A stretch of DNA of 24,143 nucleotides from CAZAOY01 sp964486925. GTDB lineage: Bacteria > Bacillota > Clostridia > Oscillospirales > Ruminococcaceae. The stretch covers positions 1 to 24,143 of the forward strand of contig CAZAOY010000038.1 in assembly GCA_964486925.1 (NCBI GenBank). The letters are read 5' to 3'. The notes under the pieces are model-generated. The model did not search any database. It saw only the letters and a list, made by a program, of their open reading frames with translations, and was not told the DNA's origin. A program made the translations under genes and the position numbers. This document shows, one piece after another, positions 16,997-23,951 of this stretch (positions within the stretch are counted from its first letter, which is position 1; each line of letters starts with the position of its first letter).

Positions 16997-17023
16997 TAAT
17001 ATACCTTAACATAAGGTATATTA
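16997..17023. repeat. Perfect 12-bp inverted repeat in the ftsL-PBP gap
   Basis: TAATATACCTTA (16997-17008) and TAAGGTATATTA (17012-17023) are exact inverted copies around a 3-base centre. It lies in the 272-base gap before the PBP gene, about ten bases downstream of a weak promoter match at 17033-17061. It can be read as an operator or as an RNA hairpin; it has no T-run on either strand. The rest of the gap (16883-17154) shows no gene. Confidence 0.65.
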
Positions 17024-17032
17024 CACCATAAA

Positions 17033-17061
17033 ACCATATGCATATATAAAATAATTGTCCA
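17033..17061 (-). promoter_or_regulatory. Possible internal promoter for the PBP gene
   Basis: TGGACA (17056-17061), a 17-base spacer and TATGGT (17033-17038) on the minus strand, in the long gap after the ftsL terminator-like hairpin. The -10 is poor, so this is tentative. Confidence 0.3.
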
Positions 17062-17120
17062 TGCCATATAGCATAATTTTTAAAGTAAACCTAAAATAGC
17101 TAATAGGTACAGATAAAGCA

Positions 17121-17142
17121 AAAATGCACCTTCATGCATCTT
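17121..17142 (-). terminator. Weak terminator or attenuator after ftsL
   Basis: On the minus strand AAGATGCA pairs with TGCATTTT (17135-17142 with 17121-17128, one G-T pair) around a 6-base loop, and the T-run is the arm itself followed by TGCTTT. It starts 12 bases after the ftsL stop and may stop part of the transcripts before the PBP gene. Confidence 0.5.
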
Positions 17143-17154
17143 TACTGTACAGTA

Positions 17155-17592
17155 TTATTTTTTAGGTATAACAATCTTGTTAGCACCTTGTAGGTCCACA
17201 TAGGTAACCTGTTCATCATTTAACTTTTGTAGTCCATACTTGTTAGCAACCTCAGCTTCAAAGTTATCCGAGATAGCCATAGCCTCAAGCTCCATCTGCA
17301 TCCTAACCTGCTCGCTGCTAAGCTCTGCATACTCTTTTTTGGCATTACCATAAAGGGTATCAACCTCAACCTGTACAACACGAAGATAAAGCACATAGCT
17401 AAGTATTAATCCTAGCACTACAATCATTGAAAGCTTTTTATAAAGATCAGAACGTTCGGTATGTAATGGTTCGTACTCGTTTACATTGCTAATCTTTACT
17501 TGGGTTTGAACCTCCTCGTTCAAAGCCTTGCTAGATAGTTTGTTTATAGTAGGTTTTAACCGTCTTGCCGCATTTTCACTATAATTTGCCAT
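17155..17592 (-). CDS. ftsL: FtsL-like divisome protein
   Basis: 145-residue bitopic membrane protein. A basic cytoplasmic N-terminus (1-52) is followed by one membrane helix (about 53-72), a heptad-rich coiled coil (about 72-107) and a short C-terminal part with NKYGLQKL at about 117-124, typical of FtsL/DivIC proteins. Placement between rsmH and the PBP gene is the usual place of ftsL. FtsL forms a complex with DivIB/FtsQ and DivIC/FtsB and activates septal synthesis by FtsW and the PBP. The ATG at 17592 follows GGAAGG by 6 bases. Sequence conservation in this family is low, so the symbol rests on topology and position. Confidence 0.85.
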   Translation of the reverse strand: MANYSENAARRLKPTINKLSSKALNEEVQTQVKISNVNEYEPLHTERSDLYKKLSMIVVLGLILSYVLYLRVVQVEVDTLYGNAKKEYAELSSEQVRMQMELEAMAISDNFEAEVANKYGLQKLNDEQVTYVDLQGANKIVIPKK

Positions 17593-17679
17593 ATCTTACC
17601 TTCCTTGTCTTTTTAAAACAGCCTATGCAGATGTTTTAACTCTATAGATAAAACTAAAGCTAATACAAAAACTGTAACT

Positions 17680-18603
17680 CTATATCTTTTCAATTATCCT
17701 AAGCTTCGCTGTTCTGCTTCTGTTGTTCTCCTCTAACTCGTCTTGTGAGGGGATAATCGGCTTTCTATTAATAAGCCTTCCCTTAGCCTTGTTGTTGCAG
17801 ATACAAATTGGAAACTCCTTAGGGCAGGTGCAGGATACACAAAATCCCGCAAACCTCTGCTTAACAATACGATCCTCTAATGAGTGAAACGTAATAATCG
17901 CCAGTCTACCGCCCGGATTAAGGATGGAGAAGGCTTTGTCGATACCGCTTTTAAGGGTATCAAGCTCTGCGTTTACTGCAATTCGTATAGCCTGAAAGGT
18001 TTTCTTCCCTGGGTGCTTGTCCCGCTTTGCCGCCGCAGGCATAGATTTTTTTATTATCTCAACCAGCTCACCGGTCGTCCTTATCGGACTTTGTGCTCGA
18101 TCAGCTACAATATTTCTAGCGATCCTTCTAGCAAACTTTTCCTCGCCATACTCAAACAGTATGGTCACCAGATCCTGTTCAGAATAGGTGTTAACAAGGT
18201 CGTATGCTGAAAAACCCGATTGGCTCATCCTCATATCAAGCAGTGCATCCTGATGGTAACTAAACCCACGCTCCCCTTCGTCTAACTGATGGGAGGAAAC
18301 ACCCAAATCCAGCAAAACCCCGTCAACCGAAGTTATGTTAACATCCTGCAAAATCTTATCAATATCTCTAAAGTTACCTTGACATACCGTCACACTATCG
18401 TATTCCGACAGCCGATCCTTTATCACAGCTATAGCCGTAGGATCTTGGTCTATAGCAACAACCCTACCTGACTTCACCTGCTTTGCGATCTCTAAGGTAT
18501 GACCTGCCCCACCGGCAGTACCATCCACATACACCCCATCAGCTTTAATGTTAAGTCCATCAATACATTCCCTTAACATAACCGAGTAATGTGAAAAATC
18601 CAA
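17680..18603 (-). CDS. rsmH: 16S rRNA m4C1402 methyltransferase RsmH (MraW)
   Basis: 307-residue SAM-dependent methyltransferase that N4-methylates C1402 of 16S rRNA in the decoding site. It shows the family N-terminus HYSVMLRECIDGL (5-17), SAM loop VDGTAGGAGHT (26-36), DQDPTA, LLDLGVSSHQLD, GKKTFQAIRIAVN and the Cys-rich tail CVSCTCPKEFPIC. It starts with TTG at 18603, about 8 bases after GAGG. It is the first gene of the cluster, with a strong promoter about 105 bases upstream; mraZ, which often precedes it, is absent. Confidence 0.97.
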   Translation of the reverse strand: MDFSHYSVMLRECIDGLNIKADGVYVDGTAGGAGHTLEIAKQVKSGRVVAIDQDPTAIAVIKDRLSEYDSVTVCQGNFRDIDKILQDVNITSVDGVLLDLGVSSHQLDEGERGFSYHQDALLDMRMSQSGFSAYDLVNTYSEQDLVTILFEYGEEKFARRIARNIVADRAQSPIRTTGELVEIIKKSMPAAAKRDKHPGKKTFQAIRIAVNAELDTLKSGIDKAFSILNPGGRLAIITFHSLEDRIVKQRFAGFCVSCTCPKEFPICICNNKAKGRLINRKPIIPSQDELEENNRSRTAKLRIIEKI

Positions 18604-18945
18604 ATCAAATACCTCACTAACTAAAACTGGGTGTAACTAGCTGACACTAATAGATGAATATGTAATATATAACATGCATACAATATTAAGTTATATAATA
18701 TGAATGTATTATAACACTTTATCGAAAATTTTTCAAGTCTTTTTTAGGTTTATTCAAAATCCTTAGACTTTGTTTACATTATATACATATATTTTCCATA
18801 TATTCACTGGGTATCCAACCCAAATTCATCGGTATAATAAATAAAATCTAATATTCAAAATAAATGTATATGTGCAAATTCGACATAACTCCAGATAAAC
18901 CGCAATCCCTTATGTTATTGCTAGAGTATATCACACTAAACATTC
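18604..18945. other. Gap between the NUDIX gene and rsmH
   Basis: The gap holds the rsmH promoter and a leader of about 95 bases with an A/T-rich imperfect stem (about 18664-18700). No mraZ gene or remnant is visible, and there is no clear terminator for the NUDIX gene, only a weak 5-bp stem near 18808-18822. Some read-through from the NUDIX gene into the cluster is therefore possible. Confidence 0.6.
18708..18736 (-). promoter_or_regulatory. Main promoter of the dcw cluster
   Basis: TTGAAA (18731-18736), a 17-base spacer and a consensus TATAAT (18708-18713) on the minus strand, with TGT directly before the -10. It is the best promoter upstream of rsmH. Confidence 0.8.
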
Positions 18946-19401
18946 CTACCTATATAAAAGAGGATAATGCTTATCATCATTCCAGATACCTAAGGCTTCA
19001 AAGTATCGGTTCTCTAAAAACATCGGCAGATAATCCACCGTACTGTTTTCGGATGGGGTTTTCCTAACCTCATCAATAGTAGTCCAGAAGTTTCTACCCT
19101 CGTCACACTCATTAGTTAGTGTACCGCTGTAGTCACTGGTTTTAAACAGATACACCATATACCTATCAAAGGTTTGGTCATTTAACCAATGTATAACCCC
19201 GCAGGATTTTAGGTTAGCTACCGTTAAACCAGTCTCCTCCTTAACCTCTCGAATCGCGCTGTCGATAATACCTTCGTTAACCTCTGTATGTCCTCCCGGA
19301 AAGGCAAGTCCCTTCCAGGATTTTACCCTATCCTGAACTAGAACCTTACCTGTGGTTGTATCCTCAATCATCACCATGTTTGTAATGGTAACCTTTGGCA
19401 T
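18946..19401 (-). CDS. NUDIX hydrolase (MutT-like)
   Basis: 151-residue cytoplasmic pyrophosphohydrolase. The NUDIX box is complete: Gly37-x5-Glu43-x7-Arg51-Glu52-Val-x-Glu55-Glu56-x-Gly58, after AFPGGH. The form VLVQDRVKSWKGLAFPGG and the WTTIDEVRK segment resemble the 8-oxo-dGTP/nucleotide-cleaning members, but the substrate cannot be fixed from sequence. The ATG at 19401 follows GGAGAG by about 8 bases; an in-frame start at 19464 lies at the predicted transcription start and is rejected. It has its own promoter. Confidence 0.9.
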   Translation of the reverse strand: MPKVTITNMVMIEDTTTGKVLVQDRVKSWKGLAFPGGHTEVNEGIIDSAIREVKEETGLTVANLKSCGVIHWLNDQTFDRYMVYLFKTSDYSGTLTNECDEGRNFWTTIDEVRKTPSENSTVDYLPMFLENRYFEALGIWNDDKHYPLLYR

Positions 19402-19466
19402 TCTATCACTCTCCTTACACCTAAAATAAAAAGGAGATTTATATATAAAAGTATTACTCCCCATCT

Positions 19467-19495
19467 ATTGTACCATAATTATTACCATAATGCAA
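19467..19495 (-). promoter_or_regulatory. Promoter of the NUDIX gene
   Basis: TTGCAT (19490-19495), a 17-base spacer and TACAAT (19467-19472) on the minus strand, with TGG directly before the -10. The leader is about 60 bases. Confidence 0.7.
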
Positions 19496-19526
19496 TTACA
19501 AAACGATAACAATATCGATTTTGTAA
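19496..19526. repeat. Inverted repeat next to the NUDIX promoter
   Basis: TTACAAAACGATA (19496-19508) and TATCGATTTTGTAA (19513-19526) are inverted copies with one bulged base and a 4-base centre. It abuts the -35 of the NUDIX promoter, so it may be an operator. As RNA it would be a second stem behind valS. Confidence 0.5.
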
Positions 19527-19563
19527 CAAAAAATAACAATAAGTGGGGGTTGAATAACAAACA

Positions 19564-19596
19564 AATGTTGCGTTTTCTAACCAAAAACGCAACATT
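19564..19596 (-). terminator. Rho-independent terminator of valS
   Basis: A perfect 13-bp stem (19564-19576 with 19584-19596) and a 7-base loop, followed on the minus strand by TGTTTGTT. It begins about 25 bases past the valS stop. Confidence 0.85.
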
Positions 19597-19621
19597 AATA
19601 AAGCTAGTATTCTACCCTCCA

Positions 19622-21973
19622 CTAATTAGATAGTATCTCAATCCGCTTTGCACTGGTACAGGCTGTAATATCCATTTTAGTCTGGATGAAATAATCTGCC
19701 AGATGTTTTTTTGTATCTATCGTTATGCAGTCCATCTCAGCACGCATAGAAAGGTTGTTTTGCGACTTATATCTTCGCATATTTGATAAAACCTCCTTTA
19801 ACCCGTTGCCAAACTCTAGTATATCATCCTCTACAATATTCGGATTCTCCCACCTTAACTGATGGATAGAGCCCTTTCCCTCAAACCTATTAAAGAAACA
19901 GCGATATATATGATCGGTAATATAGGGAACGTAGATTGCATACAGCTTTAGTATGTTTAGAATAGTATAGTAAAGTGCATACTGCCCACTCCTACGCTGA
20001 TGAGCACCATGCAGATCAGGTCGGTAGAGCCGTTCCTTTGCTATCTCTAGGTAGTTATCACATAGGTCGTTCCAGAATAGCTCGTCAATCTCCTGCCTTG
20101 CAAGCCCTACCTCGTACTGATTTAGTAGCTTAGTCACTCTAGCGATGGTCTGATTCGTGCGGGCAATAATCCAACGGTCAACAGGTAAAAGTGTCGGCTT
20201 GTGGTTTACCTCTATATCTTCAAGGTGCGAGAGTGAAAACCTACAAGCGTTCCACAGCTTTGTTATAAACCGCTTTGAGATTTGTAGCTCATCCTCGGAA
20301 AAGAAGGTGTCGGTCCCAAGCTTTGTACCCGCCACCCAGTATCGAATCGAATCGGCAGAGTGGATCTGGATTAACTGTTTAGGGTCTAATATTGAGTTGT
20401 TTTTGGACTTGCTAATCTTCTCCCCCTTTTTAGCCAGAACAAACCCGCTTATCATCAAATCCTTCCATGGTAGCTTACCTGTATGGTACAGACTACGTAC
20501 AATGGTATAAAACGTCCAGGTTCTAATAATCTCGTGAGCATGGGTTCTCATGCTCATCGGGGTTAGTTCTAACCCTAACCGTTCGTTAATCTGTGGTGTA
20601 ATGCTAGAGGTTGCCCAGGTGTCAAATACCGCCGATTCAGCGACAAACTCTCTACATCCACATCCACACTCCCCCTCATAGGCAGTTTCAAGCGGATTAA
20701 TAGGAAGCTGATCCCGCCTTGCAAATACAGCCGTACCACAATCCTTACAATACCAAACAGGAAACGGTACACCAAAATATCGTTGGCGCGAGATACACCA
20801 GTCCCACTTTATATTCTCTACCCATGCAATATATCGGCTTTTCATCTGCTGTGGATACCAGTTTATCTCATCTGCCGCCTGTAGATACCGCTGTTTGTCG
20901 GTTAGGATATCGATGTACCACTGCCTTGACGGAATTATCTCTATCTCCTTGCCGCACCGCTCATGTATAGGGGTAGCATGGGTAATGGTTTCCTGCTTTA
21001 GCAGTAGCTGTCTTTCGGATAACAGCCTTATAATCTCAAGCCTTGCCGCCTTTACCTTTAGCCCGCCGATAAATGGTACATCGTTATCTATACGCCCGTC
21101 TGGTAGGATAACCTTACGATATTCAAGGTTATGCTCCTTATACCACTCCACGTCGGTGGTATCTCCAAAGGTTGCGCACATTACTACACCCGTCCCCTTA
21201 TCAAGGCTAACCTTGCTGTCTGTCAGTATCGGTATCTCGTAGTTATATAGCGGTACTATCGCATTTTTTCCAACAAAATTAGCATATCTCTTATCATCTG
21301 GGTTTACAAACAAGCAAACACAGCCGTACAACAGTTCAGGGCGGGTGGTCGCAACCTCTAACCTTACCCCATCAACAATAAAAGGAATGTAGTTAAAGGT
21401 ACTCTCCAGCTCGGCGGTGTCAAGCTCTGCCTGCGCAATAGAGGTTTGACATTCGGTACACCAGAGTACCGGTGAGGATTTTTCGTAGGCTTTTCCTTTG
21501 GTAACAAGCTCTAGAAACAATTCTTGTGAGATCTTTCGTACACTAGGACTAACGGTTTCATACTGTAAAGACCAGTCAACGGAAAAACCAACAGAGTTCA
21601 AAAGCTCCTTAAACTCTGCTTCATATCTCTTTGTGGTATTAACACACCGATCTATAAACTCGCTTCGGGGCATATCCCCCGCACGGATACCCTCATCACG
21701 CTCAACTAATCGTTCTGTGGGAAGTCCGTTATCATCAAACCCGAATGGGTAGAATACATTGTACCCCTGCATCCTGCGAAATCTTGCTATCATCTCTGCT
21801 TGCGTATAGGAAAAGATATGGCCGATATGAAGACTACCGTTAATTGTTGGTGGCGGTGTGTCTATTGAATACACCTCCCCATCTGCGTCCTTGTCAAATC
21901 GGTGTATACCCTCCTGCTCCCAAAATTGTCTGATCTCCCCTTCAACCTGTGTAAAGTTATAACGTTTTTCCAT
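19622..21973 (-). CDS. valS: Valyl-tRNA synthetase, archaeal/rickettsial type
   Basis: 783-residue class I synthetase that charges tRNA-Val. HIGH is at 49-52 after TPPPTINGSL and KISKS is at 519-523. The editing domain lies between, with TTRPELL and GTGVVMCATFGD. A zinc-type CxxC and CGCGC cluster precedes DTWATSS. The block after HIGH reads FGFDDNGLPTE instead of the DHAGIATQ of common bacterial ValRS, and the long C-terminal coiled-coil arm is missing, so the protein is about 100 residues shorter. Both are marks of the archaeal/rickettsial branch and suggest horizontal origin. The ATG at 21973 follows AAGGAGA by about 6 bases. It is controlled by a valine T-box leader. Confidence 0.95.
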   Translation of the reverse strand: MEKRYNFTQVEGEIRQFWEQEGIHRFDKDADGEVYSIDTPPPTINGSLHIGHIFSYTQAEMIARFRRMQGYNVFYPFGFDDNGLPTERLVERDEGIRAGDMPRSEFIDRCVNTTKRYEAEFKELLNSVGFSVDWSLQYETVSPSVRKISQELFLELVTKGKAYEKSSPVLWCTECQTSIAQAELDTAELESTFNYIPFIVDGVRLEVATTRPELLYGCVCLFVNPDDKRYANFVGKNAIVPLYNYEIPILTDSKVSLDKGTGVVMCATFGDTTDVEWYKEHNLEYRKVILPDGRIDNDVPFIGGLKVKAARLEIIRLLSERQLLLKQETITHATPIHERCGKEIEIIPSRQWYIDILTDKQRYLQAADEINWYPQQMKSRYIAWVENIKWDWCISRQRYFGVPFPVWYCKDCGTAVFARRDQLPINPLETAYEGECGCGCREFVAESAVFDTWATSSITPQINERLGLELTPMSMRTHAHEIIRTWTFYTIVRSLYHTGKLPWKDLMISGFVLAKKGEKISKSKNNSILDPKQLIQIHSADSIRYWVAGTKLGTDTFFSEDELQISKRFITKLWNACRFSLSHLEDIEVNHKPTLLPVDRWIIARTNQTIARVTKLLNQYEVGLARQEIDELFWNDLCDNYLEIAKERLYRPDLHGAHQRRSGQYALYYTILNILKLYAIYVPYITDHIYRCFFNRFEGKGSIHQLRWENPNIVEDDILEFGNGLKEVLSNMRRYKSQNNLSMRAEMDCITIDTKKHLADYFIQTKMDITACTSAKRIEILSN

Positions 21974-22013
21974 GTTAATTCTCCTTTGTAAATTAAGTTT
22001 AACCCAATACAAC

Positions 22014-22474
22014 AAAAAAGTCCCAAGCAATAGCGTAAACTATCGCTTGGGACGAACATTTTTGTCCGTGGTACCACCCAAATTCACAAAGCGTTGCATA
22101 TAGCAAGCAAAGTGCACTCATACGATGCGGGATACTAATGTAAAAACTATAGCGTCCGATATCGCTTTCCCCTTATCCTGCATAAATCAGAATAATTTTT
22201 AACGGTGGAAACTCCGTTGAATTCTAATAAGAGATACTTCATTAATTACGGGATGATATCGCCCAACTAAGCAACACACCCACAAAACATAGTGAGATCT
22301 CCGTTTTATTCACAGCTCAAAGGCTACTTCCAAAGGTTACCTAAAACCTTAAGTCAAACCGACTTTACCCTCCTCACGAAAGCTTACACCACGCTATTAA
22401 ATAGCTACCGCTTCCTCTCTTTGCCTCAGATAGGTATGTACTCCTCCTCGTCAATGCCTTTATTGTATTAAGTT
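22014..22474 (-). promoter_or_regulatory. Valine T-box leader of valS
   Basis: A transcription-antitermination leader that reads uncharged tRNA-Val. On the minus strand, Stem I starts near 22460 (GACGAGGAGGAGUAC) and carries AGAGAGGAAGC. The specifier loop reads GAA-GUA-G with the Val codon GUA at 22325-22327, followed by UUUGAGC. The T-box sequence GGGTGGTACCACGG is at 22066-22079; its UGGU matches the ACCA end expected of tRNA-Val. The terminator is a 13-bp stem (22020-22053) followed by TTTTTT at 22014-22019, about 40 bases before the valS ATG. All main parts of a canonical T-box are present. Confidence 0.94.
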
Positions 22475-22480
22475 TATTTT

Positions 22481-22509
22481 AGTATACCACAGTTTTGCTG
22501 AAAATACAA
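22481..22509 (-). promoter_or_regulatory. Promoter of the valS T-box transcript
   Basis: TTGTAT (22504-22509), a 17-base spacer and TATACT (22481-22486) on the minus strand, with TGG directly before the -10. Confidence 0.75.
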
Positions 22510-22564
22510 TAGTAATCTCGAAAAACTTTAATTGCATTTTAGCGTATTTTTTTTGCTAGTACTC

Positions 22565-23020
22565 CTAATTTGTATTAACACAGGTTCCACATTGACCTCT
22601 TCCCTGCCCAGAACCTCTGCCTAAACCACGTCCTGAACCGTTACCTAAGCCTAATCCTTGCCCCAACCTATTCGTACCACTTCCGTCACAGGTAGCTTGA
22701 TTAGCCTCGATAGCCTTAATCTTTGCATCCGCCTGCGCTCTGGTTAGCTTACCGGCGGCAACTAATGCGTTTATCTGATCCTTTTTAAGCTTTAGGTTTT
22801 CAGCTTTAAACTCATCAAGCTTACCCGCCTCTTTTGCAATAGTCCCGTAGGTTTTACCTGTCGCTCTTTGGGCAGCAATTTCGGTTACTGTCTTGCCTGT
22901 TAGATTAGCCGCTATCTCTGCGGGGGTTTTGTATGTGGTTGCCGCAAATGCTGTAACCCCTGTTGCTGTTATCGCTAACGCTACTATCCCTGCTGATACT
23001 ATTCTTTTCAAAGATTTCAT
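22565..23020 (-). CDS. Exported DUF2680 protein with Gly/Arg-rich tail
   Basis: 151 residues. A signal peptide is clear: basic MKSLKR, a hydrophobic core, and a likely cleavage after AFA at about 24-26. The mature part (28 to about 112) matches the DUF2680 family as I know it, with YKTPAEI, GKTYGTIAKEAGKLDEFK and the end EANQATCDGSG. The tail (about 113-145) is low-complexity, made of Gly, Arg, Leu, Gln and Ser, ending with a CGTC pair of cysteines. The function of the family is unknown. It is secreted or envelope-bound (inference). The ATG at 23020 follows AGAGG by about 7 bases. It has its own promoter. No clear terminator separates it from the valS leader. Confidence 0.9.
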   Translation of the reverse strand: MKSLKRIVSAGIVALAITATGVTAFAATTYKTPAEIAANLTGKTVTEIAAQRATGKTYGTIAKEAGKLDEFKAENLKLKKDQINALVAAGKLTRAQADAKIKAIEANQATCDGSGTNRLGQGLGLGNGSGRGLGRGSGQGRGQCGTCVNTN

Positions 23021-23071
23021 AATTCTACCTCTTTCTTATATATTAACCACTAGAAGATATTTCCTGTGGTA

Positions 23072-23099
23072 TCTATATAATACTATGGTATTATGTCAA
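23072..23099 (-). promoter_or_regulatory. Promoter of the DUF2680 gene
   Basis: Consensus TTGACA (23094-23099), a 16-base spacer and TATAGA (23072-23077) on the minus strand, about 50 bases before the ATG. The rest of 23021-23255 holds only the terminator of the upstream unit. Confidence 0.6.
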
Positions 23100-23203
23100 A
23101 ACTATGTCTTTACCTTAACAATTTCATGGAGTTTTGATATTAAAACAAAGACTTTTATACAAGCCACGTGGGATTGATTTAGTCACAACTGCTGTTATGA
23201 ACC

Positions 23204-23229
23204 AAAAAAAGCAGGTCTTTCGACATGCT
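23204..23229 (-). terminator. Rho-independent terminator behind the mazF remnant
   Basis: On the minus strand AGCATGTC pairs with GACCTGCT (23222-23229 with 23210-23217, one mismatch) around a GAAA tetraloop, followed by a T-run (23204-23210). Confidence 0.85.
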
Positions 23230-23255
23230 TCCATTGTATCTATCTAACTTAAAAT

Positions 23256-23590
23256 TTATATCTCTATAAATGAATATACCATATCTACTACGCTATTCAC
23301 AATTTCTTCATCGCACTTTTCCATAAATTCTGCATTTCTAACATAAACATCAAGCATACTCGCTTGGTCGCATAAAATAACACCTGTCGTTTTATGTGTA
23401 TTCGTAAGTTCAATACGGAAAGGGTGCTTTTTATTAGTATTTGTAATAGGACAAACCATTAACAGTTTACTGTGCCGGTTAAAAATGTTGTTGCTAATCA
23501 CAATACTGGTATTCTTCCTCGTTACTCGCGACCTGCTTGTGGATTAAAAACTAAATAAATAATATCACCTTGCTCATATATTATTGCCAT
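23256..23590 (-). pseudogene. mazF: mazF-type toxin, disrupted
   Basis: Remnant of a MazF/PemK endoribonuclease toxin (normally about 110 residues, cuts mRNA). From an ATG at 23590, with AGGAGA just upstream, the frame reads the family N-terminus MAIIYEQGDIIYLVFNPQAG and then hits TAA at codon 23 (23522-23524), where the family often has Gln. The frame beyond the stop still reads RGRIPVL. One missing base near 23498-23503 then shifts to the frame that continues ISNNIF, MVCPITNTNKKHPF, LCDQASMLDV and the C-terminus up to 23256. Two independent lesions make it inactive unless they are sequencing errors. The GTG at 23501 is not a real start. Confidence 0.88.
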
Positions 23591-23861
23591 ATTTCTTCTC
23601 CTACAGGAGCACCAAAAGATACCTCCTCTGATTCCGACACACTATCAATTTGACTAATAGGCTTGCCATAAAACGCTTCTAATCTTTCTGCAATAAATAT
23701 ATGTCTTGGCTTTTCAATTTTTTAAGAAGTATGCCTTCATCACTAGCAATTATCTCTAACTTTTCATTTTCATAAAATCCAAATTGATCCAATAAAAACT
23801 TAGGCATTATAATCCCTTGACTATTTCCCCATTTTTTAATAGTTGCGTTCGTATATATCAT
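23581..23861 (-). pseudogene. mazE: mazE-type antitoxin, frameshifted
   Basis: Remnant of an AbrB/SpoVT-fold antitoxin of MazE type, normally about 80-95 residues. From the ATG at 23861 residues 1 to about 50 give an intact DNA-binding fold (IKKWGNSQGIIMPKFLL). An A-run at 23711-23714 appears one base short, so the open frame ends at 23679 after 60 residues. The next frame resumes with KPRHIFIAERLEAFYGKP and the acidic tail, ending at 23581, 10 bases inside the toxin ORF as in intact pairs. The lost tail is the part that binds the toxin. The ribosome site is weak. Confidence 0.85.
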
Positions 23862-23870
23862 CTCATGATT

Positions 23871-23899
23871 AGTACATACTAAGTTTATATTTTTGTCAA
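23871..23899 (-). promoter_or_regulatory. Promoter of the mazEF remnant
   Basis: Consensus TTGACA (23894-23899), a 17-base spacer and TGTACT (23871-23876) on the minus strand, just upstream of the mazE start. The promoter looks intact although both genes are broken. Confidence 0.6.
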
Positions 23900-23911
23900 T
23901 AAATTATACAA

Positions 23912-23945
23912 TAAAAGATGTCGAAGTTTAATTCGACATCTTTTA
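23912..23945 (-). terminator. Terminator of the tRNA transcript
   Basis: A perfect 14-bp stem (23912-23925 with 23932-23945) with a 6-base loop, 6 bases after the 3' end of tRNA-Cys on the minus strand. The 3' arm ends in TTTTA and is followed by TTGT. Confidence 0.85.
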
Positions 23946-23951
23946 TTATTT

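Noticed and set aside
23256..23501. An 81-residue independent protein starting with GTG
   Set aside because: It begins in the middle of the MazF fold and the N-terminal half is found just upstream in another frame.
23679..23861. An intact short 60-residue antitoxin
   Set aside because: The missing C-terminal half of MazE is plainly encoded in another frame right after an A-run, so it is a frameshifted gene, not a short natural one.
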